A stretch of 64,000 nucleotides of DNA from Mesodorylaimus sp. YZB2_4. Lineage: Eukaryota > Nematoda > Enoplea > Dorylaimida > Dorylaimidae. The notes beneath the pieces are model-generated. The model made no database searches. It was not told where the DNA came from and saw nothing but the letters and a program-made list of their open reading frames with translations. The DNA lies in the NCBI GenBank assembly GCA_030248295.1, contig JASANH010001724.1, positions 682,001 through 746,000 of the forward strand, given 5' to 3'. Shown piece after piece: positions 1 through 9,654 of the stretch. The position numbers and the translations under genes are program-made. How positions within the stretch are numbered: the stretch's first letter is position 1; every line of letters starts with the position of its first letter.

Positions 1-99
1 GTTGCAGCACTGACTGAGGCCATTTGGTGGGAGAGTGTCACCTTCATCAGAGAACACTGCACTCTCTGTCTCTTTGGTGTCAAAGACGCTGCCACGTGT

Positions 100-330
100 C
101 ATATGCCATACCCCATCACCACTGCAGCGACTCACAGTAAGGACAGTAAGGGCCGGGATAAGGTTAAGGCGTCTGCCCCTCACGCTGGGCGCGCACTTAC
201 ATGGGAAGGTTCGACTCCCGCCTCGGTACAAAATGATTGTCAAATTTGTGTTCCTTAGCCCTCGCGTGCGCTCTATGGCGCTTGGCTTTGGATAAAGTAT
301 GGCATATGTCCCTTCGGACAGGCGCCTATA
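100..330 (+). repeat. tRNA-derived SINE, family B copy
   Basis: A pol III B-box-like GGTTCGACTCC lies near 208, followed by a tail with CCCTCGCGTGCGC and AAAGTATGGCATATGTC. The same tail occurs near 40940-41010 and, reversed, near 8090-8160. The dispersed copies and the internal promoter-like box indicate a SINE. The short ORF across it is not a gene. Boundaries are approximate. Confidence 0.55.
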
Positions 331-1527
331 CCCACCTCTGGTTCTGTCACTCTATCACAATGAAATAATACTCTTGTCACTGTCATTTTACCCTCATATT
401 TTTAAACCACAATTCAACTAACTATGCGCAAGGATTCGTGAGCGTGAAATTTTTCTAAACTAACATTTATTTTTTCAATTTCAAGAACTTTTACTCTTTC
501 CGTTTCTTTATATTTTATCCGATGCTGTTTGCATTGTAATTATTCTGCTCCAAATCGCTTTCTGGCATTACACTGAAAAAGTTGCCAATGCACGCCAACG
601 CCTGAAATGGAAACATTTTTTACCCGTAAGCTCTGACTCGTTCTTGACGAAGCAACACTCACACTTGATCCGTAGCCATATATTGCGTAGAATTTTCTTA
701 GTAATCGGTATTTCTTTTCCTGAAAAACATAGTAACGGTACAATATGTGCAATCTGCCTTCCACCCTCCAAGGTCAGCTGTTTGGCAGATTCCATATTAC
801 TCTGGGATTCGTTTGTAGATCTCATGTATAGAATCCCATGTTTCATATAGACCATCACAAAGTTCTGCAGCTCGAAGAACAAGGTGCAGAGGCTTCGAGT
901 GGGAGAAACCAACAATAAAACAAACTTTACTCGAAGTAGAATTCTACGTTTAGACAATATTGCACGATCTTCGTCAGCGGTTTTTTGCACTGATGTGGCT
1001 TCGAACACCGCACGATATGTGAATTTCGCTCTAATCATGAAGGTGCAGTGGGAGTCTTCAAGCTGAAGGCTCGAAGCACATCCGAGCGGATCTATAGGCG
1101 ATTTTACAGGCCTCGCACAACTCAAAATTTGAATTTACCGCTGGAAATCGCATAGGTGGAAAGCACCTCACTGTAAAGTCTGTACACATCGAAGCTTTTT
1201 TATTCAGGAAAGCAGCTCACTCGGCCACTTTTTGAATAGAAATCGATTTTAAAAAATAATTTCTTGCAATACAACGCGCGCGCAGGCGACTTTTCAACTA
1301 CGGAAACCTGCCATAGGCAATTTGCAGAGGCAAATTCAAATTTGGAAGTGTAACTATTATGCCTGTGAAATGGTTTAAATACTCTACGAAGCTGTCGTGT
1401 TGTCGCGAAATACTGTACAGCACGCACTCTACTGTTTGTACGATTCGTACGATAGAGCGCATGCTGGTCGTGATAGTGCCGTGCTAACTGCTGGTTACGA
1501 GTATTCTTGATCACCTAGAGTACATAC
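331..1527. other. no recognisable gene; possible downstream intron of the cytidylyltransferase
   Basis: The next exon of the minus-strand cytidylyltransferase gene should lie at lower coordinates. I found no exon here encoding the expected Lys-rich amphipathic membrane-binding helix. ORFs of 74-185 codons on the minus strand resemble nothing I know. The missing exons may lie left of the window or be lost. Confidence 0.5.
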
Positions 1528-3013
1528 CATGAAAAATCCTAGATTCATGTCCTTGGCAGCGTACCCTCGATTAAGGTTGCGCATGACATAGCTTTCATAA
1601 TCGCCCACGATCCGTGCCACAATATCGCTGGTGCTTGTGCCTTCGGTCCTGTTGGTGGGCAAGAACATTCCAACATCGCGAAACTTCTGATAAGAATCTG
1701 GGCAATCGGGTGCAACAAACGGAACCGAATCATGGGCCATGAAATCGATCTAAGAAATGCCTGTTTCAGGGATCACGACGAATTGGCTGGGACAGTACCT
1801 TCATATCTCGCAGAAATTGGACACTAGCGAAGTAAGGCGCGTTTCTAATAACCTCGTCCACATAGCGGCAATGACGCACAGTCTCGTAACGTTCTTCTTC
1901 GTGTTGCACAGTTGGCCCTTTGAGCTTGTGGGTCGGGTCATCGCCGCACACTAAGAAAAGGTCGCAAAGCATGATTTCCTTCAGTGGCACCCTCAATTTT
2001 CTCTTACCCCCAGCAATTAAGTATATCTCCGTATCGAAGTAGTACTTTGCCTGCTGTAACTGGCGCGCATGGCCATAGTGGAACACGTCATAGATGCCGT
2101 CAGCGTAGATGCGGATAGGCCGATGGGCTAAAATAAATTCTGTTGGCCGCGAGTATGTACTCGGGGCTTTAGCTGTCACCTCCTCCAACCTCTTCCCGAC
2201 CCCCACCCCACCCGTTTTTAAGATACGCGGCTGACAATCAGTGCCCGAATGATCCGTTATCCACTGTGTACAGTAGGTACTTCACACTGCACTGCTGCAA
2301 TGCCAGAGCTCTACTTTGGTCAGGTGGAAGTGCGGAAGTATGCAGGCTCGAGCTTGACAACCTTGTCATTTACGCTCCACGCATCTTTTAAATGAATCGG
2401 AACTCGGCCGCAGCAAATGCAAGCGGTCGATGGGACTGTCATAGAAACTACTGTCGCTTATTAATGGCGTCGCTCATTCAGCCAGATTGACCTTTTATAG
2501 GTCACTCCTTATACATTTCGCTCATCCATGGTTGAACAAGATCAGTTAGTGTGGGGTGGTGCGTCTGAGGCGATAGTCGACTACGGCTAAAACTTGAAGC
2601 TTTTTTCGAGTTTTTATATGCAAGGGAAGCGAAAACCTCGGATTCTTAAGTCTAAACGCTACAAAAGTTACTTTAAACCACTGTAAAAAAGTCAAGAAGT
2701 TCTGCGTCATCTTCCATAATGAGTCAAGTGTTGAAAAAACGGATATGCGCGCCCTCTACTAGAGCAGCTGAAACTTCTGCATCACATTGTAGGTGTCTCG
2801 TATTTGCATCTTGCTGCATGCCAAACCGACGTATTGAATTCAAAATGTTCAAATAGTTAGAGTTAGCTGGACCCTCCGAGCTCCTCTCTTCCCTTAAGGC
2901 TCACCTTTTCCACTGATAGCCATTTCGTAGGTGATCTGCGGTTCATACTGGATCTTTTCACGTTGAGCAATAATCTCAGGGTCGTCGCTGAATGGCGCTG
3001 CGGCACGAAGTGC
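1528..3013 (-). CDS. pcyt-1: choline-phosphate cytidylyltransferase (CTP:phosphocholine cytidylyltransferase), partial
   Basis: This enzyme converts phosphocholine and CTP to CDP-choline, the rate-limiting step of the Kennedy pathway, and normally binds membranes reversibly. Four exons are visible on the minus strand: 3013-2905, 2127-2008, 1950-1799 and 1749-1528. They join in phases 1, 1 and 0. Exon A carries [10 protein letters not shown], the pre-catalytic segment of the family. Exon B has [16 protein letters not shown] with the nucleotidyl-transfer HxGH motif. Exon C has [14 protein letters not shown] and [11 protein letters not shown]. Exon D has [11 protein letters not shown] and the [10 protein letters not shown] signature, so all catalytic motifs are intact. 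Introns are 777, 57 and 49 bp. The 57-bp intron (2007-1951) is a multiple of three without a stop, so retention would insert 19 residues just before the CGDD segment. The first exon(s) and the C-terminal lipid-binding helices are not found; a donor GTATGT at 1527 shows the gene continues. Family assignment is firm; completeness is unknown. Confidence 0.93.
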
Positions 3014-3784
3014 CTGAAAAAGTGCACAGAAAAATTTAAAAATAAAGTCTTAACTGGCTGAATAGACCTACTTTGTTTAATTTTTGGTGACCGCAATTAT
3101 CAAAACTGGCCATACTCATATTTTTCAAGTATGTCTTCCTGTACCCTCTCAATCACGACGTCAGCACTAGTAACACTGGTGGCAGGATGAACCCGGGAAT
3201 TAACATTGCTGCCAATTCAAATGTAGGCAGGCGTGGACAGATGTTTCTACACTAGGATGCCAAATCGAGATAGGGTTTGTGCAGTCGCCCTTGCATCGGG
3301 TGTTGCCGTCTATAAATGGCTGAAGAATGTAATTTGAGCCTGTCTGTAACTAAGGCGGTGGCGAAACAGATCGGCTCCTGCATGCGCCAGGTACTTGTGT
3401 CCGAGTACACTGCTTTGCTGTATTCGTCTAAAGTATATAGTTCGAGCATGTTTACGCACAAAATACGGCAGCAAGTGCTGTTGGCTTATCTTTCACGCAA
3501 GTTTACTCTATCTAACAGCGTTTGTTGCATGTGAGGTCGATAAATATTTCAATACTCACCGCCGACTTGTATCCTAAGTTAGGGCTGGATTATACGAAGT
3601 CGAACCTAAAAACTTACAGCACATCCTGCAGCCACAAGTTACACGATATGGGGGGGAGGGAGGAAGAGGAGGACCCCTCTGTTGTACCACAAAAGCTTGT
3701 TCTTATCTAGCTCGACGTCAAACCATGACTAACTTTTTCATCATCAATTCTCGTCTCGGCAAGAAAGAGTCAGGTGCGTTCTTG
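3014..3784. other. no recognisable feature
   Basis: This should contain the promoter or first exon of the cytidylyltransferase gene, but I see no N-terminal exon. Short ORFs at 3252-3461 (minus) and 3316-3710 (plus) have no recognisable content. Confidence 0.4.
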
Positions 3785-5215
3785 TTTGTTCCACTTTGAT
3801 CATACTCTCAAAGCTACTAGAGAGTCACGTCGAAGATATTTTACACCGAAAACTACGCCTTTCGCCGCCAGCATGGTTTTTGTAGACGTCGGGGCACAAA
3901 CAGGTGCTCTCTTAAATGCCACGTAATACGTGCACGACGGCCTTAATTCGAAGAAAACAAAAGTGTCAAGGAATTATAAATTTGTGGGTGGTCTATTTCT
4001 GAAAGCTTTCGATCAAGTTCAGCATTAACCCTGCTTGAGCGTCTTCCGACTTATCATCGCTTACCTGTGAAAATTATCCGATGGCTGTCGTCATATTTAA
4101 CTGGCCGATCGCAACGGGTTTTAATTGGCAAGTGTTCATCGGACGTTTCGTCCGTGACCAGTGAGGTCCCACAAGGCTCTGTCTTGGGTCCCACATTATT
4201 CGTAGCTTTTATCGACCCGCTGCTGGAAAAGTTTCCCCGAAGATTTCGAGACGCCCTTCTTCAAGCCTGCGCAGAAGATTAAGCCTTATTTGTTCCAGTC
4301 GAATCAACACAAAATATTTGAAGAGCAATGCAATCAATGGTCGATTTTATTAGCACATGATGCGGTGCCCAAGATCACGGTCCTTGGTCAAAGAGTGGAG
4401 CTCCTCGCGAAGGTAAAATATCTTGGTATTACTTTTGACTGTCATTTAGATTTCTCAGATCACATATCAGATTTAGTTCGCAAGTGCAATACAATGATTG
4501 GCGTATTGAGAAGGAAGCTGGGTGGGCATGCACCTCCGTCTGTTTTTGGCAGAGTGTATGATTCATGAATTAAGTCGGTCTTGGAATATGGATCAGCAAT
4601 TTGGGATCCTGTCGAAAAATGTGATATTGATCATCTGGAAAGGGCGAATAAGTTTGCTGTGCGATTGTATCTCAATAATTTTACCATGAGTTACGAGGAT
4701 GCCTTGGTAAAGGCAGGCTAATCCACTTTATATGAGCGACTTAAACGCGCCAAATTGGGTTTATTTTGTAAGCTTTACCATGGGCATAATGATTTTGGGA
4801 ATTCTCGTTTCATACACAAATCTGACCGTCATGCTAGTTGGCGATTGTGTGAACCACATCATTATTCCGAGTCATAATTTAAGCTGGAAGTATAGTTCGA
4901 TGCGATGCGTCAAATAAGCTTGCGATGCGACGTTTTAGTCACCTTTTTACATTGCCAGTTGACCCAAAAGTGTCGCATCGCACGCTTATTTGACGCATCG
5001 CGTCGAACTATACTTTGGGCTTTAGAGTCCTACAAACGAAGTTTTGTGTTTTCTGCAACAGTTTTATGGAACTCTGCACCATGGGATTACGCTTGGTCGA
5101 CTTTTCGTGGATTCAGTAACTTTATCACATGTATGAGTTTTGATTAATTTTATGTCTACCACCCGTCAAGTGCATGTATTTGCTTGGGTACGGAGTAAAC
5201 GATGACGATGACGAT
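3785..5215 (+). mobile_element. decayed non-LTR retrotransposon (LINE) reverse transcriptase, copy 1
   Basis: Conceptual translation in broken frames gives the order of a Jockey/CR1-like reverse transcriptase: SLSKLLERVTSK and RQHGF near 3800-3890, then WLSSYLTGRSQRVLI and VPQGSVLGPTLFVAFIDPL (4080-4230). The catalytic YADD region is deleted or scrambled near 4270. Downstream are KVKYLGITFDCHLDFSDHI (4410-4460), a C-terminal WDPVEKCDIDHLERANKFA (4605-4655), then FVFSATVLWNSAP (5042-5080) after an inserted 140-bp MITE. Stops near 4282 and 4568 and frame changes make it dead. The end near 5200 has GATGACGATGACGAT, a simple 3' tail. Confidence 0.85.
4882..5021. mobile_element. Tourist-like MITE, copy 1 (140 bp)
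   Basis: Long terminal inverted repeats start AGCTGGAAGTATAGTTCGAT and end with the reverse of AGCCCAAAGTATAGTTCGA. A TTA target duplication flanks it (4879-4881 and 5022-5024). It interrupts the LINE reading frame, so it inserted after the LINE. A second copy of exactly the same length lies at 6497-6636. A TWA target is typical of PIF/Harbinger-driven MITEs. Confidence 0.88.
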
Positions 5216-5721
5216 CATAAACCACTGGACCATAGCCTGATGAGGTTGTTGTGGATTTAATTGACCAGAATCACATTAGAAAATTAACATCCTGCAGCTG
5301 AAATGGAGGTGATAGCATGACTGCGGAGCGTAAAAAAACAACCTCTAAATAGTTGTCATCATAATACTCGAAATGAATTAGATATGCGCTTTTATCAGAC
5401 TTTTATTGTCGAGCTTAGTGTCAACCTACTCAAAATCGCCCACCCTCCGTCTTACCCTTCTGTTTTGCTTTTTTAAAAGAAAACTGCGGTCGGTTTTACG
5501 ATTTATTGGCCTTCGAAGGATTTATTGTAAGCTATACAGAAACATATGATACGTATCTGGCTGCTTAATAAAAGAGATATTTTCTTACTGTAGGTCCTCC
5601 TTGCTTTACGGTTTTTGGACGGTCAGTAATACATAGTCTAATGCACTAATATTTTAAGCTGCAACTGCAGTACGTACTCTATCTCATAGCCAGTCAGAAG
5701 AACGAGACAGCAACAAAAGCT
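5216..5721. other. no recognisable feature
   Basis: AT-rich sequence between the LINE 3' end and a SINE. I see no coding or RNA feature. Confidence 0.4.
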
Positions 5722-5935
5722 CGATGGCGGCCGCGGTGGTGTGGCGGTTCGGTTCGGCATTCGTCTCTCCGCATTTCTTGGTAGAAAATGGCTGTGGTCG
5801 ACCCATAGAGGCCGGATTGCCGTAATTCCTCGCTGATCTTTCTCGCCAGGCCGTGGGTGACTCACCCGGTACCGCCGAGGTGCTCCGAGTGGAGAGACGG
5901 AAGCCAAAAGAGGAGACAGTTCACGGCCAACCAAG
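5722..5935 (+). repeat. tRNA-derived SINE, family A copy
   Basis: Shares the head GGTTCGGCATTCGTCTCTCCG and the body GTGGGTGACTCACC then AGGTGCTCCGAGTGGAGAGA with copies at 21295, 35345 (reversed) and 49597 (reversed). The B-box half of the tRNA-like head is degraded here. Confidence 0.75.
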
Positions 5936-6074
5936 TCCTGTATCCTCGAGAAAACCCAGTCAGGAATCCAGCGAAGAATGGGGAGATCGTATTCTCAAAA
6001 ATTTTCCTGCAGTGATTTTCGCGGTGATATCTTCAAAATTTTCCCTTGGTCTGGCAGCCAGGGTCGACCGTACC

Positions 6075-6091
6075 GGGGGGGGGGGGGGGGG
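6075..6091 (+). repeat. G17 homopolymer
   Basis: Seventeen consecutive G bases directly inside the left end of the GGTACGG element. Confidence 0.95.
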
Positions 6092-6496
6092 TTGGTACGG
6101 TGCGGTACGGGTACGGCATTGAAAATAGGCCGGTACGGCCGTACCGAGTTTTATAATATTTTGTGTGTAATTTAGCGCTCGGGTACACTCCTTTGCTTCA
6201 AATCGGCAAATTTTTATGAAGAAAAAATAAATCTAGCAGCTGTTAGTTTATACTCCCAAACTATTGTTAGATAAGCGATTTAAAAGAGTGACCAAAAGTT
6301 CAATCATTTGCTCGCAGAGCATCGTGTCTCATAATCCTTTTGCTAGTAGCCTGACTTTGGGGTTGTGATCCTTATGAATTCTACTCAGTGCTGCTAAAAA
6401 TGCTGTGTTCTTTGATTGAAGTGTGGTCATTCATGGAGTCGTTGTTGCTAAATTTGAGGCGCCTGCCATGCTACAGTTTCCTAAATGAAAGACTAA

Positions 6497-6636
6497 AGCC
6501 CAAAGTATAGTTCGATGCGATGCGTCAAATAAGCTTGCAATGAGACGTTTAAGGCACCTTTTTACATTGTCAGTTGACCCAAAAGTGCCGCATCGCTCGC
6601 TTATTTGACCCATCGCATGGAACTAGACTTTGGGCT
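6497..6636. mobile_element. Tourist-like MITE, copy 2 (140 bp)
   Basis: Terminal inverted repeats begin AGCCCAAAGTATAGTTCGAT and the mirror arm ends CTTTGGGCT. A TAA duplication flanks it (6494-6496 and 6637-6639). It matches the copy at 4882 along its length and is nested inside the hAT-like element, so it is the younger insertion. Confidence 0.88.
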
Positions 6637-7193
6637 TAAATTCCTTGCCTTCAATTTTTCGAAGCGCTGGTTAGGGAGCCCATATGTTGATTAAATATTT
6701 TCCAACCAACAGATTTTTTCCGCAAGGTTCTCTCATACCCCCCTCTCGTAATTCAAAAAATTTTTTGGCATCTTTCTGCAAGACATCGAGACAGGAGGCT
6801 TCTGGATCTCCGGTATGAGCATGGATCACCGAGCGTAGCGGCACAGATTTATAACACGGTCTCGTATCATTGTATCTAGTTGTAGGTCATAAGTTCATAT
6901 CTAGTCTTTGAGCATATAGGCACAGTAGCATGATAAAGAGAAAAAATTTCTAGTAATTTGCGATATCAAAGGAGTGGAGTCCGCTGATATAAAATCTTTT
7001 GAAAAATATTTTAAAATTTTTTTGGCTGCCAAGATGGAGTTTTTTATTTGTACGGTACGGCGGGGCCGGTACGGTACGGTAAGGTACGGTACGGTCGTAC
7101 CAGGCCCAAGGTACGGGTACGGCCAAAAAAGTCGGTACAGTCGACCCTGGTCTGACAGTGAGTACGAGAAAACTAATCTGAGCGGGGGTCCTA

Positions 7194-7637
7194 ATGACTA
7201 GGGCTGACTTGGCCAGCATGGCTGCATTGATTCTTGATGATTATGTTACTCGTCAGGGGCGAAGGACGTCACGCCAAGGGACTCGCCATTCATTGAATAC
7301 AGTGAAGAAGAAATTTATGCAAGATTTTGATCTCACAAAGCCAGTGTTTGAGATTATGCGACCATCTTTAAAGAGATTTGAAAAGAAAAGTAATCCTGAT
7401 AGTACAGCCTTGCCTACCCGTGCACCAGGGCAGTCTCCAGCTTTTACACGATCACGAGAGGGAAGACTAGTGTGTTCGGAGACTGTTAGGAGGGGATGTG
7501 CTGGCACTGGAACATCGTACTGTAAGTCAGGAAATAGTGGCATGATCAAAAGCTCGCAAACTTCCGGAAAAGTATGGCAGTTCGCGAGATTTATTGAATC
7601 TGGCTTCCGTGGCCCTCATCTTTTTGAGAAGATCTGA
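7194..7637 (+). CDS. unrecognised 147-codon ORF
   Basis: An open frame directly right of the hAT-like element encodes a basic protein with a segment TVKKKFMQDFDLTKP followed by Ser/Thr/Gly-rich sequence. I recognise no domain. No splice partners are evident and no related copy is seen in the window. It may be a transposon remnant or a chance ORF. Confidence 0.15.
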   Translation: MTRADLASMAALILDDYVTRQGRRTSRQGTRHSLNTVKKKFMQDFDLTKPVFEIMRPSLKRFEKKSNPDSTALPTRAPGQSPAFTRSREGRLVCSETVRRGCAGTGTSYCKSGNSGMIKSSQTSGKVWQFARFIESGFRGPHLFEKI

Positions 7638-8090
7638 CATACCTGAAGTATGCACGTGATCAGAAGTAGCTGTAATTCATATATTTGTTCAGTGCAACCC
7701 TCTGCCGGCGGGCTTTGGCGAATCGGAGAGAATGATCGATACTCTCTCCTGGCTAGGAGACGTCACGTTTTAGGGTTGATATTTCAGCGGCAGATATCGT
7801 CGATAGACTTACCTGCTCCAGCCGAAGTTTTTGCCCCGCCGACCACATTCTCTCCAATGTGTGCCAGACAGGGTTGCATCAGACTCAGATAGCAGCAGTG
7901 ATTAAGCATTTTGTATTCAACGATGCTTATCGTAATTCTAAATCTGTCGGGACGGCCTGGGCTGCAGTTTGCATGCTGCAGCGGAGGTGGCGGCCGTTGC
8001 ATTCAAGAGATTCAGCATGAAATGCCGTGCTGGGATTGGAGTGGTAAAGTTGTGCGTTCACGCCACTTGAACTGATCTCATTGTCACTTC
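7638..8090. other. no gene; short repeat shared with 52.9 kb
   Basis: Around 7770-7800 the string GATATTTCAGCGGCAGATAT resembles GATGTTTCAGCTGCAGATAT near 52904, suggesting a dispersed repeat. Nothing else is recognised. Confidence 0.3.
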
Positions 8091-8300
8091 ATGTTTATGT
8101 TTTACCACATCACGAAACGCTTATGCGCACTCGAGGGTGAAGGGACACATTTTACACAAAATGATTTACCGGCCCGCGAGTCGAACACTCGCCTGTAACT
8201 GCTCACCTGGCGTGTGTAATGACGATCCCCGATGTTGCTCGCCTAACCACTTGTCTACGGCCTCGGGTTCTCAGGGGCTTCGGGTTGCAGTATGAGGACT
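8091..8300 (-). repeat. tRNA-derived SINE, family B copy
   Basis: On the minus strand GACAAGTGGTTAGGCGAGC (A-box region, tRNA-Ser-like) is followed by GTGTTCGACTC (B box), then a tail with CCCTCGAGTGCGC shared with the copies near 250 and 40950. This gives the orientation. No foldable intact tRNA is present. Confidence 0.6.
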
Positions 8301-8823
8301 CACAACCCGGAACCGAACTCACCGAACGTGCACAGACTACGATGAGCCATACTCGATTATTGACCACACAAATATTCCCGAAACGCACGCACTACTACTC
8401 TCGGTGACAGTCACCCAACAGTCTCTCTAGCATAGCAACGCACACGCCCGACCAGAAGTATGCAGCATTACACTATCACTCGGATACACGCGGACGCACG
8501 CTATCATTCTAGCACAGCTTCATCACACGTGAAACACGGACGCCTAGCCCCTTAGGCTACGAGGCCGGTCAGTGTGTGTCTTCCAGTGTGCGGTCCTGTC
8601 ACGTGGCTCGAGGTTGATGTCAGTGATGACCATTCAGGGGACTCGTCTTTGCCTTACTGGTCGCGGAAGTGCTGTCGGTTCCGATCCTGCTGTGTCCGTT
8701 CATTGGCCCTGGATGGTATGTTGTGGTGCCGACTTGAATGCATTGTGCAGCTGCGATGTTTTTAGGTGGCAATGGTTGTTTAATGACGGCCCATTGGCTT
8801 CCGTGTTTGACTGGTAGCACGCG
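8301..8823. other. upstream region of the small secreted-peptide gene
   Basis: Overlapping plus-strand ORFs from 8572 show no conserved content and end at a stop just before the peptide ATG. I see no clear TATA box. Confidence 0.3.
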
Positions 8824-9058
8824 ATGCGCATCGTCTGCTCCATCGCCGCCATGTTGTCCCTGCTGTTCGCTGGTGAGAAGTGGCGAGTAGGTACCTAGTA
8901 CTCATTTTATTATTCTTGCTTTCATGTCCTGTGTTTCAGACGCAAAGCGCGAGGTGGTCGAGTACTCGGCGGGATCTGACAAGGAGCTGTTGAGAGACGA
9001 GCAGCAGTTAGTTCACTGGTACAGGGCCCAACGCAATGTTTACGTGTCCTCCAAGTAA
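8824..9058 (+). CDS. small secreted peptide precursor (55 aa, two exons), family unknown
   Basis: Exon 1 (8824-8872) encodes MRIVCSIAAMLSLLFA, a classic short signal peptide. It ends at G|GTGAGA; the 67-bp intron ends TTTCAG; exon 2 (8940-9058) completes the Asp codon and runs DAKREVVEYSAG through LVHWYRAQRNVYVSSK to TAA. The joined frame is exactly 56 codons and splice phase agrees. Mature length would be about 37-38 residues with no Cys, charged at first and aromatic/basic at the end. The Lys-Arg right after the predicted cleavage site could be a processing site. A neuropeptide-like or other secreted regulatory peptide is possible but not shown. Both splice sites are strong and codon use is GC-rich, unlike the flanks. 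An AATAAA lies at 9234. Confidence 0.6.
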
Positions 9059-9233
9059 CGTTTGTGTTAAGGGTAGCCTGACGTTTTATGCGAAGCCCGT
9101 GAGGATTCTCGACTGATCAGTGCGCGTTGTGACTGTGCTGATGTTTGTGTTGTGTGACGATTCTTGTGCTGGTTTGGGGACAGGCTGCGAGCGCAATGCT
9201 TTTTGGCGCATACAGTGGGGCCATCGTCGTACT

Positions 9234-9239
9234 AATAAA
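9234..9239 (+). promoter_or_regulatory. candidate polyadenylation signal of the secreted-peptide gene
   Basis: AATAAA 175 bp after the stop codon of the two-exon peptide gene, the first such hexamer downstream of it. Confidence 0.4.
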
Positions 9240-9271
9240 ATAACAAGTGACGGTCCCGATCGATGGTGGCA

Positions 9272-9282
9272 GGGGGGGGGGG
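9272..9282 (+). repeat. G11 homopolymer
   Basis: Eleven consecutive G bases in the 3' flank of the small peptide gene. Confidence 0.9.
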
Positions 9283-9506
9283 CGGAAGCATATGCCTGCC
9301 TCCTTAACATTCCTCAGGGCTATGGGTCTTACGGGAGTTAGGTGTTTGGCGACCAGATGATAACAATAGCTTCGAATTTGTGAAAGAAATAGTTTGATCG
9401 AGTCCCGCGGTGTTTTTTTTATAAGCACAGTCACAGCACGAAATAGCCCCACCCTCGAGTGCCTTTGGACGCTTTTCAGTACAAACTGCTTGCAGGTGCA
9501 GTCTAA

Positions 9507-9654
9507 AGGCTCCTGCATACTAGGCGCGTGGACGCGTGCGGGCGTGCGTGCGTGGCGTGAGCGCGTGGCGGTCGGTCACGTGATCACGCGGCCACGCCAC
9601 GCGCCGCTGCGTACTAGGCGCGGCGCGCTGCGTACCAGGCGTATGCAGGAGCCT
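9507..9654. mobile_element. GC-rich Tourist-like MITE (148 bp)
   Basis: Inverted ends AGGCTCCTGCATAC and GTATGCAGGAGCCT bound a palindromic GC-rich core rich in GCGTGCGTGCG and CACGTGATCACG. TAA duplications flank it (9504-9506 and 9655-9657). Target and structure match PIF/Harbinger MITEs, but the ends differ from the 140-bp family. Confidence 0.85.

Larger units (their letters stand above)
6058..7150. mobile_element. hAT-like non-autonomous element with GGTACGG arrays
   Basis: The ends are inverted: CCAGGGTCGACCGTACC at 6058 and GGTACAGTCGACCCTGG ending at 7150. Flanks TCTGGCAG (6050-6057) and TCTGACAG (7151-7158) match at 7 of 8 bases, as expected for an aged hAT 8-bp target duplication. 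Just inside each end lie clustered copies of GGTACGG or its complement (6091-6155 and 7052-7125), in opposite senses. The interior has no transposase ORF I recognise and carries a nested 140-bp MITE. Confidence 0.75.

Noticed and set aside
568..1125. 185-codon minus-strand ORF
   Set aside because: No recognisable motif, low-complexity composition of chance ORFs, and it does not supply the missing cytidylyltransferase exons.
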